A DNA stretch of 64,000 nucleotides from NCBI RefSeq assembly GCF_002300165.1, contig NZ_MLCE01000015.1:1-64000 (forward strand). Reading direction: 5' to 3'. Made by a program: the position numbers and the translations under genes. The notes beneath the pieces were generated by a model. It was not told where the DNA came from and did no database searches. It was given only the letters and a program-made list of their open reading frames with translations. The stretch's first letter is position 1. Every line of letters begins with the position of its first letter. Origin of the DNA: Streptomyces sp. Tue6028. GTDB lineage: Bacteria; Actinomycetota; Actinomycetes; Streptomycetales; Streptomycetaceae. Shown here piece by piece: positions 8,187 through 15,849 of this stretch.

Positions 8187-9095
8187 TCATGCTGGCTCCC
8201 GCGCCCGCTCCTGTGCTGGAACGTCCGCCAGATGGACCCGCGTCGGCGCCGCGAACGAGGTCAGCGCCACGCCTCCGACCAGCAGCGCCGCCGCGCCCCA
8301 CCGCAGCGGGCCGACGGGCTCGCCCAGGAGGAGCGCGGCCGAGGACATGCCGAAGACCGGCACGAGGAGCGAGAAGGGGGCCACCGTGGAGGCCGGGTAC
8401 CGGTGCAGCAGCCGGCCCCACGCGCCGAAGCCGAAGACCGTGGTGATCCAGGCGACGTAGACGATGACGGCCGCACCCTGCGGGTCCAGGGCACGCAGCG
8501 CGTCGAGGTCCCGGGACGGGCCCTCCGTCAGCAGTGACAGGCCGAGCAGCGGCAGGACGGGGACGGTGCTCACCCACACCATGAAGTTGAGCGAGTCGGG
8601 CGGGGACGCCTTGCGGGTGAGGACGTTGGACAGACCCCAGCAAGCCGCGGCGGCGACGACCAGGGCGAAGGCGCCGAGGGGGCCGGACGCGCCTTCGTCC
8701 AGGGCGGCCAGGCCCACTCCGCACAGCGCCACCGCCATGCCCGCCAGCCGTACGCGGGTGGGGCGTTCACCGAGCGCAGCGAAGGCGATCAGCGCGGTGA
8801 AGACGGCCTGGATCTGCAGGACGAGGGAGGACAGCCCCGCCGGCATGCCCGCGTCCATCCCGATGAACAGCAGCCCGAACTTCGCCACGCCCAGGACCAG
8901 TCCCACCGACACGATCCACTTCCAGGCGACCTTGGGCCGGCCCACGAAGAACACCGCGGGCAGGGCCGCCACCAGGAAGCGGAGCGCCGAGAAGAGGAGG
9001 GGCGGGAAGTGGTCGAGGCCGACCTCGATGACCGTGAAGTTGACGCCCCAGACGGCGGCGACGAGGACGGCGAGGCAGATGTGGGCGGGTCGCAT
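8187..9095 (-). CDS. EamA/DMT-family transporter
   Basis: 302 residues with about ten hydrophobic helices in two homologous five-helix halves, the drug/metabolite transporter layout. Typical segments are AAVWGVNFTVIEVGL (first helix), FIGMDAGMPAGLSSLVLQIQ (third to fourth), and SLLVPVFGMSSAALLLGEPVG in the second half. It ends in a short basic tail. The substrate is unknown. Its coupling to aroA, with 4 bases between them, suggests export of an aromatic or shikimate-derived compound or an inhibitor. A LysR regulator is transcribed divergently 88 bases away and probably controls both. Confidence 0.88.
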   Translation of the reverse strand: MRPAHICLAVLVAAVWGVNFTVIEVGLDHFPPLLFSALRFLVAALPAVFFVGRPKVAWKWIVSVGLVLGVAKFGLLFIGMDAGMPAGLSSLVLQIQAVFTALIAFAALGERPTRVRLAGMAVALCGVGLAALDEGASGPLGAFALVVAAAACWGLSNVLTRKASPPDSLNFMVWVSTVPVLPLLGLSLLTEGPSRDLDALRALDPQGAAVIVYVAWITTVFGFGAWGRLLHRYPASTVAPFSLLVPVFGMSSAALLLGEPVGPLRWGAAALLVGGVALTSFAAPTRVHLADVPAQERAREPA

Positions 9096-9183
9096 GGGTC
9101 GAGGATCACCCCGGCCGACCGTTAAGCACCAGCAAAGTCTGCTGCATGATGGGATGAAGCATTCCTAACGAAAGGGGCGGGCC
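9096..9183. promoter_or_regulatory. Divergent promoter region between EamA and LysR genes
   Basis: 88 bases, AT-richer than its flanks. CAGCA-N5-TGCTG is an interrupted palindrome of the size LysR proteins use, but I cannot place the -10/-35 elements with confidence. AACGAAAGGGGC before the GTG at 9184 is the LysR ribosome site. Confidence 0.4.
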
Positions 9184-10095
9184 GTGCTCGATCTGCAACG
9201 CCTGCGCGCCCTGCACGCCGTCTCCGTGCACGGCACGGTCGGCGCCGCCGCGGCAGCGCTCGGATACACCCCGTCGGCGGTGTCCCAGCAGATCGCGAAG
9301 CTGGAGCGGGAGACCAGGACCGTGCTCCTGGAGCGGCAGGGGCGCGGTGTGCGGCTCACCGAGCAGGCCGAGCGACTCGCCGCCACCGCGCAGGAGTTGA
9401 TGGCGCTCGTGGAACGGGCCGAGACCGAGCTGGAGGAGCGGCGGGGGCTGCCCGCGGGGCGGCTGACCGTGGCCGCGTTCGCCTCGGCGGCGCGCGGGCT
9501 GATGCCGGGCGTGCTGGCGGATCTCGCGGTCCGGCATCCGGCGCTGGACACCCGGCTGTCGGAGGTCGACCCGCACCTGTCCATCGACCTGGTCGCCAAG
9601 GGCGCGGTGGACCTGGCCGTCGCGCACGACTGGGACATCGCGCCGCTGCCCGCCCCGGCCGGGGTGGAGCAGGCGGTGATCGGGGACGACCTGTGCGACC
9701 TGCTCGTCCCCGCGGGGCATCCGTTCGCCGGGCGGGCCGCCGTGCGGCGCGAGGACCTCGCGGGCGAGCGGTGGATCTGTCAGCCGCCGGGGCGGGTGTG
9801 CCACGACTGGCTGGTGCGGACGCTGCGCGCGGCGGGGTGCGAGCCGGACATCGTGCACCAGGCCGACGAGAACCCGACGCTGGTCGCGCTCGTCGCCGCG
9901 GGGCTCGGTGTGGCGCTCATTCCGCGGCTCGGGCGCGGGGCCCTGCCGGAAGGGGTCGTGGAGGTGCCGCTGGACCCGATGCCCGTACGGCGGTTGTACG
10001 CGCTGTGGCGGGCGGGGGCGGCGCGGCGGCCGGCCATCGCGGAGACGGTACGGACGCTTCAGGAGCACTGGCCTCTGGTCTCGGAGCACGCCTGA
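9184..10095 (+). CDS. LysR-family transcriptional regulator
   Basis: 303 residues, the standard length. The N-terminal winged helix (LDLQRLRALHAVSVHGTVGA, then ALGYTPSAVSQQIAKLE as recognition helix) is followed by the linker helix and a two-lobed effector domain from about residue 90. The start is a GTG after AAAGGGGC. It is divergent from the EamA-aroA pair, the usual arrangement for a LysR protein and its target. The effector is unknown, possibly an aromatic or shikimate intermediate given the neighbours. Confidence 0.92.
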   Translation: MLDLQRLRALHAVSVHGTVGAAAAALGYTPSAVSQQIAKLERETRTVLLERQGRGVRLTEQAERLAATAQELMALVERAETELEERRGLPAGRLTVAAFASAARGLMPGVLADLAVRHPALDTRLSEVDPHLSIDLVAKGAVDLAVAHDWDIAPLPAPAGVEQAVIGDDLCDLLVPAGHPFAGRAAVRREDLAGERWICQPPGRVCHDWLVRTLRAAGCEPDIVHQADENPTLVALVAAGLGVALIPRLGRGALPEGVVEVPLDPMPVRRLYALWRAGAARRPAIAETVRTLQEHWPLVSEHA

Positions 10096-10130
10096 TCCCA
10101 CGGCCCGCCGAAGCCGCAGTCGACGACACC

Positions 10131-10184
10131 GTTCGGGGGGCGTGGGCACCCCGTTCGGGGGGCGTGGGCACCCCGTTCGGGGGC
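10131..10184. repeat. 22-bp tandem repeat downstream of the LysR gene
   Basis: GTTCGGGGGGCGTGGGCACC-CC occurs twice in perfect register (10131-10152, 10153-10174) with a third partial copy starting at 10175. It lies in a 407-base gap without a supported gene; small open frames there lack ribosome sites and family features. The rest of the gap carries only the promoter of the GH3 gene. Confidence 0.8.
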
Positions 10185-10433
10185 TCATTCGGCTCCTGGG
10201 GCACCCGTGTCACGACTTTCGGGGGCGGGGGCGAAGTGGGGAACCCTGGAGGTACGGCCTTCGTCCAATGCGCGTGCTGCCGGACGAGTCTCCGCAGTGC
10301 GGTGTCGGCCTCGCTGCTGGCTGCGATCGCTGACCACCCTCTCCGCCGCCTGCGGCCGACAGCACGCCGTCACCGGCGCGCCCCCCTCCAACTGCGCCGG
10401 TGACGGCCCCAACGCGGGTTACTGTGCACACTC

Positions 10434-10481
10434 TTGACTGGAAGAAACTTTCCGGATAATCGTGGCTCCTCGGAAGTTTCC
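10434..10481 (+). promoter_or_regulatory. Promoter and GAAA-C-TTTC operators of the GH3 gene
   Basis: TTGACT (10434-10439) and GATAAT (10455-10460) form a promoter with a short 15-nt spacer. The symmetric GAAACTTTC (10444-10452) lies inside the spacer, and a second symmetric site, GGAAGTTTCC (10472-10481), lies just downstream. Symmetric GAAA/TTTC sites are known operators of streptomycete glycosidase genes controlled by LacI/ROK-type repressors. Which regulator acts here is not known. Confidence 0.55.
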
Positions 10482-10502
10482 TTCACGAGGGAAGGGGCGC
10501 AC

Positions 10503-12401
10503 GTGCGCGACTCCAGCACGGGAAGCACCGCAAGACCGAACGACCCGTACAGACCGTCGGAGCGGTCGGGACCGCCGAGACCGTCCCGGCGTACCGTTCT
10601 CGCCGCGACGGCGGGCGTCACCGGCGCCCTGGCCACCGGCACCACCGCGTCCGCCGCCCAGGCCGCCGGCACGACCGCCCCGGCGGGCCGGCACGACGAC
10701 AGGCAACTGCGCGCCCTGATCTCCCGTATGACGCTGGAGGAGAAGGTCGGGCAGGTCTTCGTCTCGCGGGTGTACGGTCACTCGGCCACCGCGCCCGACC
10801 AGGCCGACATCGACGCCAACCTCAAGGAACTCGGCATCCGGACGGCCGCCGAGCTGATCGCCAAGTACCGCGTCGGCGGGATCATCTACTTCGCGTGGGC
10901 CCACAACACCCGCGATCCGCACCAGATCGCGGCGCTCTCCAACGGCCTCCAGAAGGCCTCGCTGGACCAGCCGGGCGGGCTGCCCCTCCTCGTGTCCACC
11001 GACCAGGAGCACGGGATAGTGGCACGCGTGGGCAAGCCCGCGACGCTGTTCCCGGGCGCCATGGCGCTGGGCGCGGGCGGATCGCGGTCCGACGCGCGCA
11101 CGGTGGGCCGCATCGGCGGCGCCGAACTGCACGCCATCGGCATCCGCCAGGACTACTCCCCGGTCTCCGACGTGAACGTCAACCCGGCCAACCCGGTCAT
11201 CGGCGTACGGTCCTTCGGCGCCGACCCGGACGCGGTGGCCGGCCTGGTGGCCGCCGAGGTGAAGGGGTACCAGAGCTCGGGCGTCGCGGCCACGGCCAAG
11301 CACTTCCCCGGCCACGGCGACACCGCGGTGGACAGCCACTTCGGCTTCCCGGTCATCACGCACAGCCGCGAGGTGTGGGAGACGCTGGACGCCGTGCCGT
11401 TCCGCGCGGCGATCCGGGCCGGCATCGACTCCATCATGACCGCGCACATCATGGTCCCGGCGCTCGATCCGGCGGGCGATCCCGCCACGCTCTCGCACCC
11501 GATCCTCACCGGCATCCTGCGTGAGGAACTCGGCTACGACGGGGTCGTGGTGACGGACGCGCTCGGCATGGAGGGCGTCCGGACGAAGTACGGCGACGAC
11601 CGGGTGCCCGTCCTCGCGCTCAAGGCGGGTGTCGACCAGCTGCTCAACCCGCCCTCGATGGAGGTGGCCTGGAACGCGGTCCTGAACGCGGTGCGCGGCG
11701 GCGAGCTGACCGAGGCGCGCCTCGACGAGTCGATCCTGCGCATCCTGCGCCTGAAGTCGAAGCTGGGCCTGCTGTCCGACCCGTACGTCAGCGACGCCGG
11801 CGTCGACCGTGTGGTGGGCATCCCGGCCCACCTGAAGGAGGCCGACCGGATCGCCGAGCGCACCACCACCCTGCTGGTCAACAAGGAGGGTCTGCTGCCG
11901 CTGTCGCGCCGGCGCACTCCGAAGGTGCTGGTCGTGGGAGCGGACCCGGCTTCTCCGTCCCTGTCGGACGGGCCGCCCACCACGGTCCTCGCGGGTGCCC
12001 TCACCGAACTGGGCTTCACGGCGACGGCCCTGTCCACCGGCACGGCACCCTCGTCGGCGACGATCGCCAAGGCGGTCACGGCGGCGAAGGACGCGGACGC
12101 GGTGGTCGTCGGCACGTACAACGTGACGGCGGCCGGCAGTCAGAAGACGCTCGTCGACCAGCTGGTCGCCACCGGCGTCCCGGTGATCGCCGTCGCGATC
12201 CGCAACCCGTACGACGTCGCCCAGCTCCCGGGTGTGGGCGCCTGTCTGGCCGCCTACTCCTGGACGGACGTCGAACTGCGCGCCGCCGCACGGGTGATCG
12301 CCGGTCGGGTGCGTCCACGGGGCGAACTGCCGGTGCCGGTCCAGCGGGCGGACGATCCGACGAAGGAGCTCTACCCGATCGGCTACGGGTTGCGCTTCTA
12401 G
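10503..12401 (+). CDS. Secreted GH3 beta-N-acetylhexosaminidase (NagZ-like)
   Basis: 632 residues from the GTG at 10503, which follows GGAAGGGGCGCAC; an upstream in-frame ATG would run through the promoter. The N-terminus RPSRRTVLAATAGVTGALA is a Tat signal with its twin arginines, ending around ASAAQA. The catalytic domain has the NagZ signature KHFPGHGDTAVDSHFGFPVI, whose His is the acid/base typical of bacterial GH3 N-acetylglucosaminidases, and VVTDALGMEGV, which carries the Asp nucleophile. A C-terminal GH3-C-like domain follows from about residue 460. It probably releases GlcNAc from peptidoglycan fragments or chitin outside the cell. Transcribed alone. Confidence 0.92.
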   Translation: MRDSSTGSTARPNDPYRPSERSGPPRPSRRTVLAATAGVTGALATGTTASAAQAAGTTAPAGRHDDRQLRALISRMTLEEKVGQVFVSRVYGHSATAPDQADIDANLKELGIRTAAELIAKYRVGGIIYFAWAHNTRDPHQIAALSNGLQKASLDQPGGLPLLVSTDQEHGIVARVGKPATLFPGAMALGAGGSRSDARTVGRIGGAELHAIGIRQDYSPVSDVNVNPANPVIGVRSFGADPDAVAGLVAAEVKGYQSSGVAATAKHFPGHGDTAVDSHFGFPVITHSREVWETLDAVPFRAAIRAGIDSIMTAHIMVPALDPAGDPATLSHPILTGILREELGYDGVVVTDALGMEGVRTKYGDDRVPVLALKAGVDQLLNPPSMEVAWNAVLNAVRGGELTEARLDESILRILRLKSKLGLLSDPYVSDAGVDRVVGIPAHLKEADRIAERTTTLLVNKEGLLPLSRRRTPKVLVVGADPASPSLSDGPPTTVLAGALTELGFTATALSTGTAPSSATIAKAVTAAKDADAVVVGTYNVTAAGSQKTLVDQLVATGVPVIAVAIRNPYDVAQLPGVGACLAAYSWTDVELRAAARVIAGRVRPRGELPVPVQRADDPTKELYPIGYGLRF

Positions 12402-12565
12402 GGCCACCGGGTCGGACACCCGCTGTCGTACGCCCGGTCCATCCGTCGTACGACGGCTACGCCGCACCACCTGCGCCCCGCCCCCAACTGGCGCAAAGGC
12501 CCCCGCACGTCTGGCGTGTGCCCGCTGCCGCGGGTCACGCTGGACGGGGGTATCGGGGGGAAGCC

Positions 12566-13204
12566 ATGCGAGCCAGCGGGTCGGGTCGGGGTTCCATCGG
12601 GGCGGCGTGCGCGCTGGTGCTGGTCCTGGCCGTGCTCTGCGGCTGCCAGCGCTGGACCAACTCCGGCTCCGCGCAGGACACGCCCGGCACGGTCGCGGCG
12701 TCGAAGCGGCCGTCGGGCTACGGGGCGGAGTTCCTCGCCCGCGGCGAGTGCAGCTCCTTCGGCACGACCAGCTTCACCGAGGTGCCGTGCTCCAGCGAAC
12801 GGGCGGCGGCTCGGGTGGTCGCCCGCTACGACGGCAGGGTGGCGGACGGGCCGTCCTGCCCCGCGACCACCGACTTCGTCCTGCACATCAGCGAGACGCG
12901 GCCCTCCTCCGACGAGGACGGCGACGGCGCGATCCCCCGGGGCTACGCCTGCATGCGCAAGCTCGAAGCCCCGCACCCCGGCGACCCGGGCGGCGGCGGA
13001 GGTCCCCGCACCGTCGTCGGCGACTGCGTCTACGGCGCGGGCACCGGCCAGGTGCGCGAGACGGCCTGCGACGGCAAGGGCAAGAACCCCCCGGAGTACA
13101 AGGTCACGTCGGCGGTCACCACCCGGGCGAAGTGCCCGGCGTCCACGGAGCTGTACGTGCAGCTCGGCGGCGACAGGCCGGTGGGCTGCGCCCGCCCCGT
13201 GTAG
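12566..13204 (+). CDS. Putative lipoprotein with two tandem cysteine-containing domains
   Basis: 212 residues from the ATG at 12566 after GGGGGGAAGCC. The leader SIGAACALVLVLAVLCGC ends in a lipobox-like LCGC, so the mature protein is probably lipid-anchored. Two repeats of about 75 residues follow, each with the pattern (G)xC...x(P/A)C...ARxxG/xVTT...CP(A)xT-(D/E)-(F/L)xxxx: FLARGECSSF to TTDFVLHISE, and VVGDCVYGAG to STELYVQLGG. This resembles LppU-like domains that I know from streptomycete lipoproteins, with weak support. Function unknown. Convergent with the peptidase gene 28 bases downstream. Confidence 0.75.
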   Translation: MRASGSGRGSIGAACALVLVLAVLCGCQRWTNSGSAQDTPGTVAASKRPSGYGAEFLARGECSSFGTTSFTEVPCSSERAAARVVARYDGRVADGPSCPATTDFVLHISETRPSSDEDGDGAIPRGYACMRKLEAPHPGDPGGGGGPRTVVGDCVYGAGTGQVRETACDGKGKNPPEYKVTSAVTTRAKCPASTELYVQLGGDRPVGCARPV

Positions 13205-13232
13205 CGGACGGACACAGCCCACGCGGCGCGGG

Positions 13233-14681
13233 TCACGGACGCAGGGCGGGCTCCCGCTCCACGTCACGCCGGTCCAGCTTCGCGTCGAACGCGGCCAGCG
13301 GCTTCGCGGCCGACGGGTCCGACCGGACCGTGCTGGAGGCCACGCCCGCCCATTCCAGGATGCGCGCGGTCGCGAGCGCCTTCTCGTCGGTCACGAGACC
13401 GGCGACGTTGGCACCGTGGTTCAGGCCCGGTGCCGTGAAGACGTAGGAGTCGCGCGCGCCGGAACCGAGGCGGAAGCGCTCGGCTCCCCACGGGTCGTTC
13501 TGGCCGTAGACGAACAGCATGTGGTGGGCGTTGTGGCGGACCCAGGTGTCCACGTCACGCATCGCCGACGGCTGGAACTTCATCGGGATGGACCGCGGCA
13601 CGAAGTTGCGCGGCGGCTGGTAGCCGTAGCGGATGTACTTCTTCTCGATGTTCGGGAAGTGGATCGTCGGGGCGCCCAGCTGGGTGCCCGCCTGGTAGTA
13701 GTACGGCGTGTAGTTCTCCAGGCCCTGGTCGGTGTAGGCCGAGAATCCGGAGATGGAGTCCACCGAGTTCCAGATGTCGTCGTCCGTCGCGTGCGTGGCG
13801 TCCGCGGGGATCGCGTCGCAGTCGGACAGCAGGCTGTACTGCCAGAAGCCCCACACGTAGTCGAGCACGACCGCCTCGTACGCCCGGTCGAGGCTGCCGA
13901 TGGTGGTGAACGTGTAGCCGTTGTCGGCGGCGTAGGCCGCGTACTTCTTCTCCAGCGGCTCCCGGCGCACCAGCGCCTCGCGCTGCACGGCGTTCAGCTT
14001 GTCCCGGCACTCCTTGGTGCCGACACCCGCGAAGAAGCGGTCGTAGGCGGAGTCCTCCTGGTTGACGACGTCGTTGGGTGCGACGTACGCGACGACGCCG
14101 TCCATGTCGCGCGGGTAGAACCGCTCGTAGTACGTGGCGGTCATACCGCCCTTGGAGCCGCCCGTGGAGATCCACTTCTTGCCGTAGATCGGCTTCAGCG
14201 CCTGGAAGATGCGGTGCTGGTCGCTGGCCGCCTGCCAGATGTCGAGCTTGGACCAGTCGGCCGGGGCGGGACGGGACGGGGTGAAGAAGCGGTACTCCAT
14301 GGAGACCTGGTTGCCGTCCACGATCTGGGTCGGCTCACGGCGGCTGGGCGTGGTGGAGACGTTGTAGCCGCCGGTGTAGAAGACCGTCGGGCGCGCGGTG
14401 TCCTTGTGCAGCACGGTGATCCGCTGCTGGAACGTGCCCTTGGACGGGTGCCGGTGGTCCACCGGCTGGGTGTAGTTGAGGACGAAGTACCGGTAGCCGG
14501 TGTAGGGCTTCTCCTGGATGAGGCTCATGCCCGGTATCGCGAGCAGCCGGTCCTTGATGTCCTCGCTGGTCGTGCCGCTGGTGCCGGTGGCCTCCGGCTG
14601 GGCGGCGGTGGCCGCCCCGGCCGTGCTCAGCGTGCCTATGAGCACCGTGAGCGCCAGCAGCCATCTGAGCGCCTTGCGCAT
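13233..14681 (-). CDS. Secreted tripeptidyl aminopeptidase (S37/PS-10 family)
   Basis: 482 residues. A Sec signal peptide (MRKALRWLLALTVLIGTLS, cleavage about AATAA) precedes an alpha/beta-hydrolase. The nucleophile elbow KKWISTGGSKGGMTATYYE places the catalytic Ser near 172. The acid and His are in VYGQNDPWGAERF and APGLNHGANV toward the C-terminus. The RYFVLNYTQPVDHRHPSKG opening is characteristic of the Streptomyces PS-10/S37 tripeptidyl aminopeptidases, which remove tripeptides from secreted proteins and protease digests. The ATG has GGGAGGGTGC upstream. Monocistronic. Confidence 0.9.
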   Translation of the reverse strand: MRKALRWLLALTVLIGTLSTAGAATAAQPEATGTSGTTSEDIKDRLLAIPGMSLIQEKPYTGYRYFVLNYTQPVDHRHPSKGTFQQRITVLHKDTARPTVFYTGGYNVSTTPSRREPTQIVDGNQVSMEYRFFTPSRPAPADWSKLDIWQAASDQHRIFQALKPIYGKKWISTGGSKGGMTATYYERFYPRDMDGVVAYVAPNDVVNQEDSAYDRFFAGVGTKECRDKLNAVQREALVRREPLEKKYAAYAADNGYTFTTIGSLDRAYEAVVLDYVWGFWQYSLLSDCDAIPADATHATDDDIWNSVDSISGFSAYTDQGLENYTPYYYQAGTQLGAPTIHFPNIEKKYIRYGYQPPRNFVPRSIPMKFQPSAMRDVDTWVRHNAHHMLFVYGQNDPWGAERFRLGSGARDSYVFTAPGLNHGANVAGLVTDEKALATARILEWAGVASSTVRSDPSAAKPLAAFDAKLDRRDVEREPALRP

Positions 14682-14773
14682 GCACCCTCCCCTGGGATTA
14701 CGCAGATGTCCGCCGGAACCTAGCGGAGCAACTCCCGTGACACCAGGGGTGCTTGCGTCAATGCGTCAGCGAC

Positions 14774-15163
14774 TCAGCACAGAATCCAGCCCGAGTTCAC
14801 CGAGCCCGAGCCCACCGAGCCCTTGATCCGGACGCAGCGGTGGCCGGCGTGCACGGTCACCGGGCCCGCGTGGTGGGCGAAGTGGCCGGAGTCGACCACG
14901 GGCCGGTTGCCGCGCGCCTGCACGCTGACGGACATCGTCCTGCGGCCGCCCTGCGTCTTGGGGAAGGTGACGGCGCAGACGTAGCCGCCGCGCTTGTAGA
15001 CCTGTACCGAACCGGTCGAGAAGGGCAGCGTGCGGACCTTGCGTCCGGCGCAGTAGGAGGTGGCGGCCTGCGCGCTGCCGGGGCTCGCGAGGGCGAACAG
15101 ACCGGAGACGGTCAGCACGGCCATACCGATCGCCAGCCGTCGGCGTATCGCACCACTGTCCAC
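14774..15163 (-). CDS. Small secreted protein of unknown function
   Basis: 129 residues from a GTG at 15163, preceded by GGGAGGG at 7-nt spacing. The frame is open 270 bases further upstream, but that stretch is Arg/Trp-rich and crosses the divergent promoter. It has an N-terminal basic segment and hydrophobic core (RRRLAIGMAVLTVSGLFALA) with cleavage near AQAA. The mature part is about 90 residues with three cysteines (SYCAGRK, GGYVCAV, GHRCVRI) plus a C-terminal ILC. I recognise no family. Divergent from another small exported protein. Confidence 0.7.
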   Translation of the reverse strand: MDSGAIRRRLAIGMAVLTVSGLFALASPGSAQAATSYCAGRKVRTLPFSTGSVQVYKRGGYVCAVTFPKTQGGRRTMSVSVQARGNRPVVDSGHFAHHAGPVTVHAGHRCVRIKGSVGSGSVNSGWILC

Positions 15164-15273
15164 TGTCGTCCCTCCCGCAGCAATCAGCGTACTGGTGTAC
15201 GGACGCACGACGTACGGCGGATGGTTGCGTTCGCCCATGAGAGGTTTTTTCCGAGTTTGGGGCAACCGTGCCC

Positions 15274-15303
15274 GTTTTCCCGAGGTCCAACTGGTCGGAA
15301 AAC
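15274..15303 (+). promoter_or_regulatory. Leader hairpin upstream of the small exported protein gene
   Basis: GTTTTCC (15274-15280) and GGAAAAC (15297-15303) are perfect inverted arms 16 nt apart, 15 bases before the ATG at 15319. The site could be an operator or an mRNA hairpin close to the ribosome site. A run of T (15245-15250) just upstream is unusual for this genome. Confidence 0.4.
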
Positions 15304-15318
15304 GAAAGGCGGTAGTCC

Positions 15319-15795
15319 ATGACCGGCATGAAGCCCTCTCGTACCACCACGCGCGCACTCGTCGCGGCGGCCCTCCTCGCCACGGCCGGCGCCTCCGTGC
15401 CCGCAGTCGCCAGTTCCACCGCTCCGCCACCGGCCCGCAGCGGCAGCAACGGCCCCGCCTACGACCGGGTGGCCGACTTCTACGGCGCCTACATCGACGC
15501 TGTGACCGACTCCGGATCCGGCCGCCTCGACAGCCAGTTGCGCGGCTTCTACCTGACCTCGGGCCTCCGCTCGCGCCTGGCCACCTGGGAGAACCGTGAA
15601 CACGCGGACGGCGTCCTGCGCGCCCAGGACGTGCCGCGCGCCTGGAAGGTCACGGCCGGGGACAGCGGCATGGGCCACACCTGGTCGACGGTCCGCCTGA
15701 CCTGGGGGTCCGCCCAGCACCCGACGTACACCTATCTGACGGTGCAGTCCGACCTCGCCACGAAGAAGATCTCCGACATCAAGCCCAGGTCCTGA
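15319..15795 (+). CDS. Secreted protein of unknown function
   Basis: 158 residues. A signal peptide (TTTRALVAAALLATAGASVPAV, cleavage about VASST) precedes a domain beginning YDRVADFYGAYIDAV. It looks like a small alpha+beta fold with DTWSTVRLTW-like strands (GHTWSTVRLTWG) near the C-terminus. The AYDRVADFYGAYIDA region resembles DUF3828-like exported proteins in length and layout, but I cannot confirm this. ATG at 15319, with a second in-frame ATG three codons later; AAGGCGG upstream serves either. Convergent with the ABC gene, with a hairpin between. Confidence 0.72.
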   Translation: MTGMKPSRTTTRALVAAALLATAGASVPAVASSTAPPPARSGSNGPAYDRVADFYGAYIDAVTDSGSGRLDSQLRGFYLTSGLRSRLATWENREHADGVLRAQDVPRAWKVTAGDSGMGHTWSTVRLTWGSAQHPTYTYLTVQSDLATKKISDIKPRS

Positions 15796-15808
15796 CGCGG
15801 GGACACCG

Positions 15809-15834
15809 GCCGGCGGCGCGCACCCGCCGCCGGC
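15809..15834. terminator. Bidirectional hairpin between convergent genes
   Basis: GCCGGCGGCG (15809-15818) pairs with CGCCGCCGGC (15825-15834) around a 6-nt loop, between the stops of the secreted protein and the ABC transporter. Confidence 0.55.
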
Positions 15835-15849
15835 GGACCGCCGGGGGCG

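Noticed and set aside
12402..12565. A terminator for the GH3 gene
   Set aside because: Only a weak 5-bp stem (CGGGT/ACCCG) is present.
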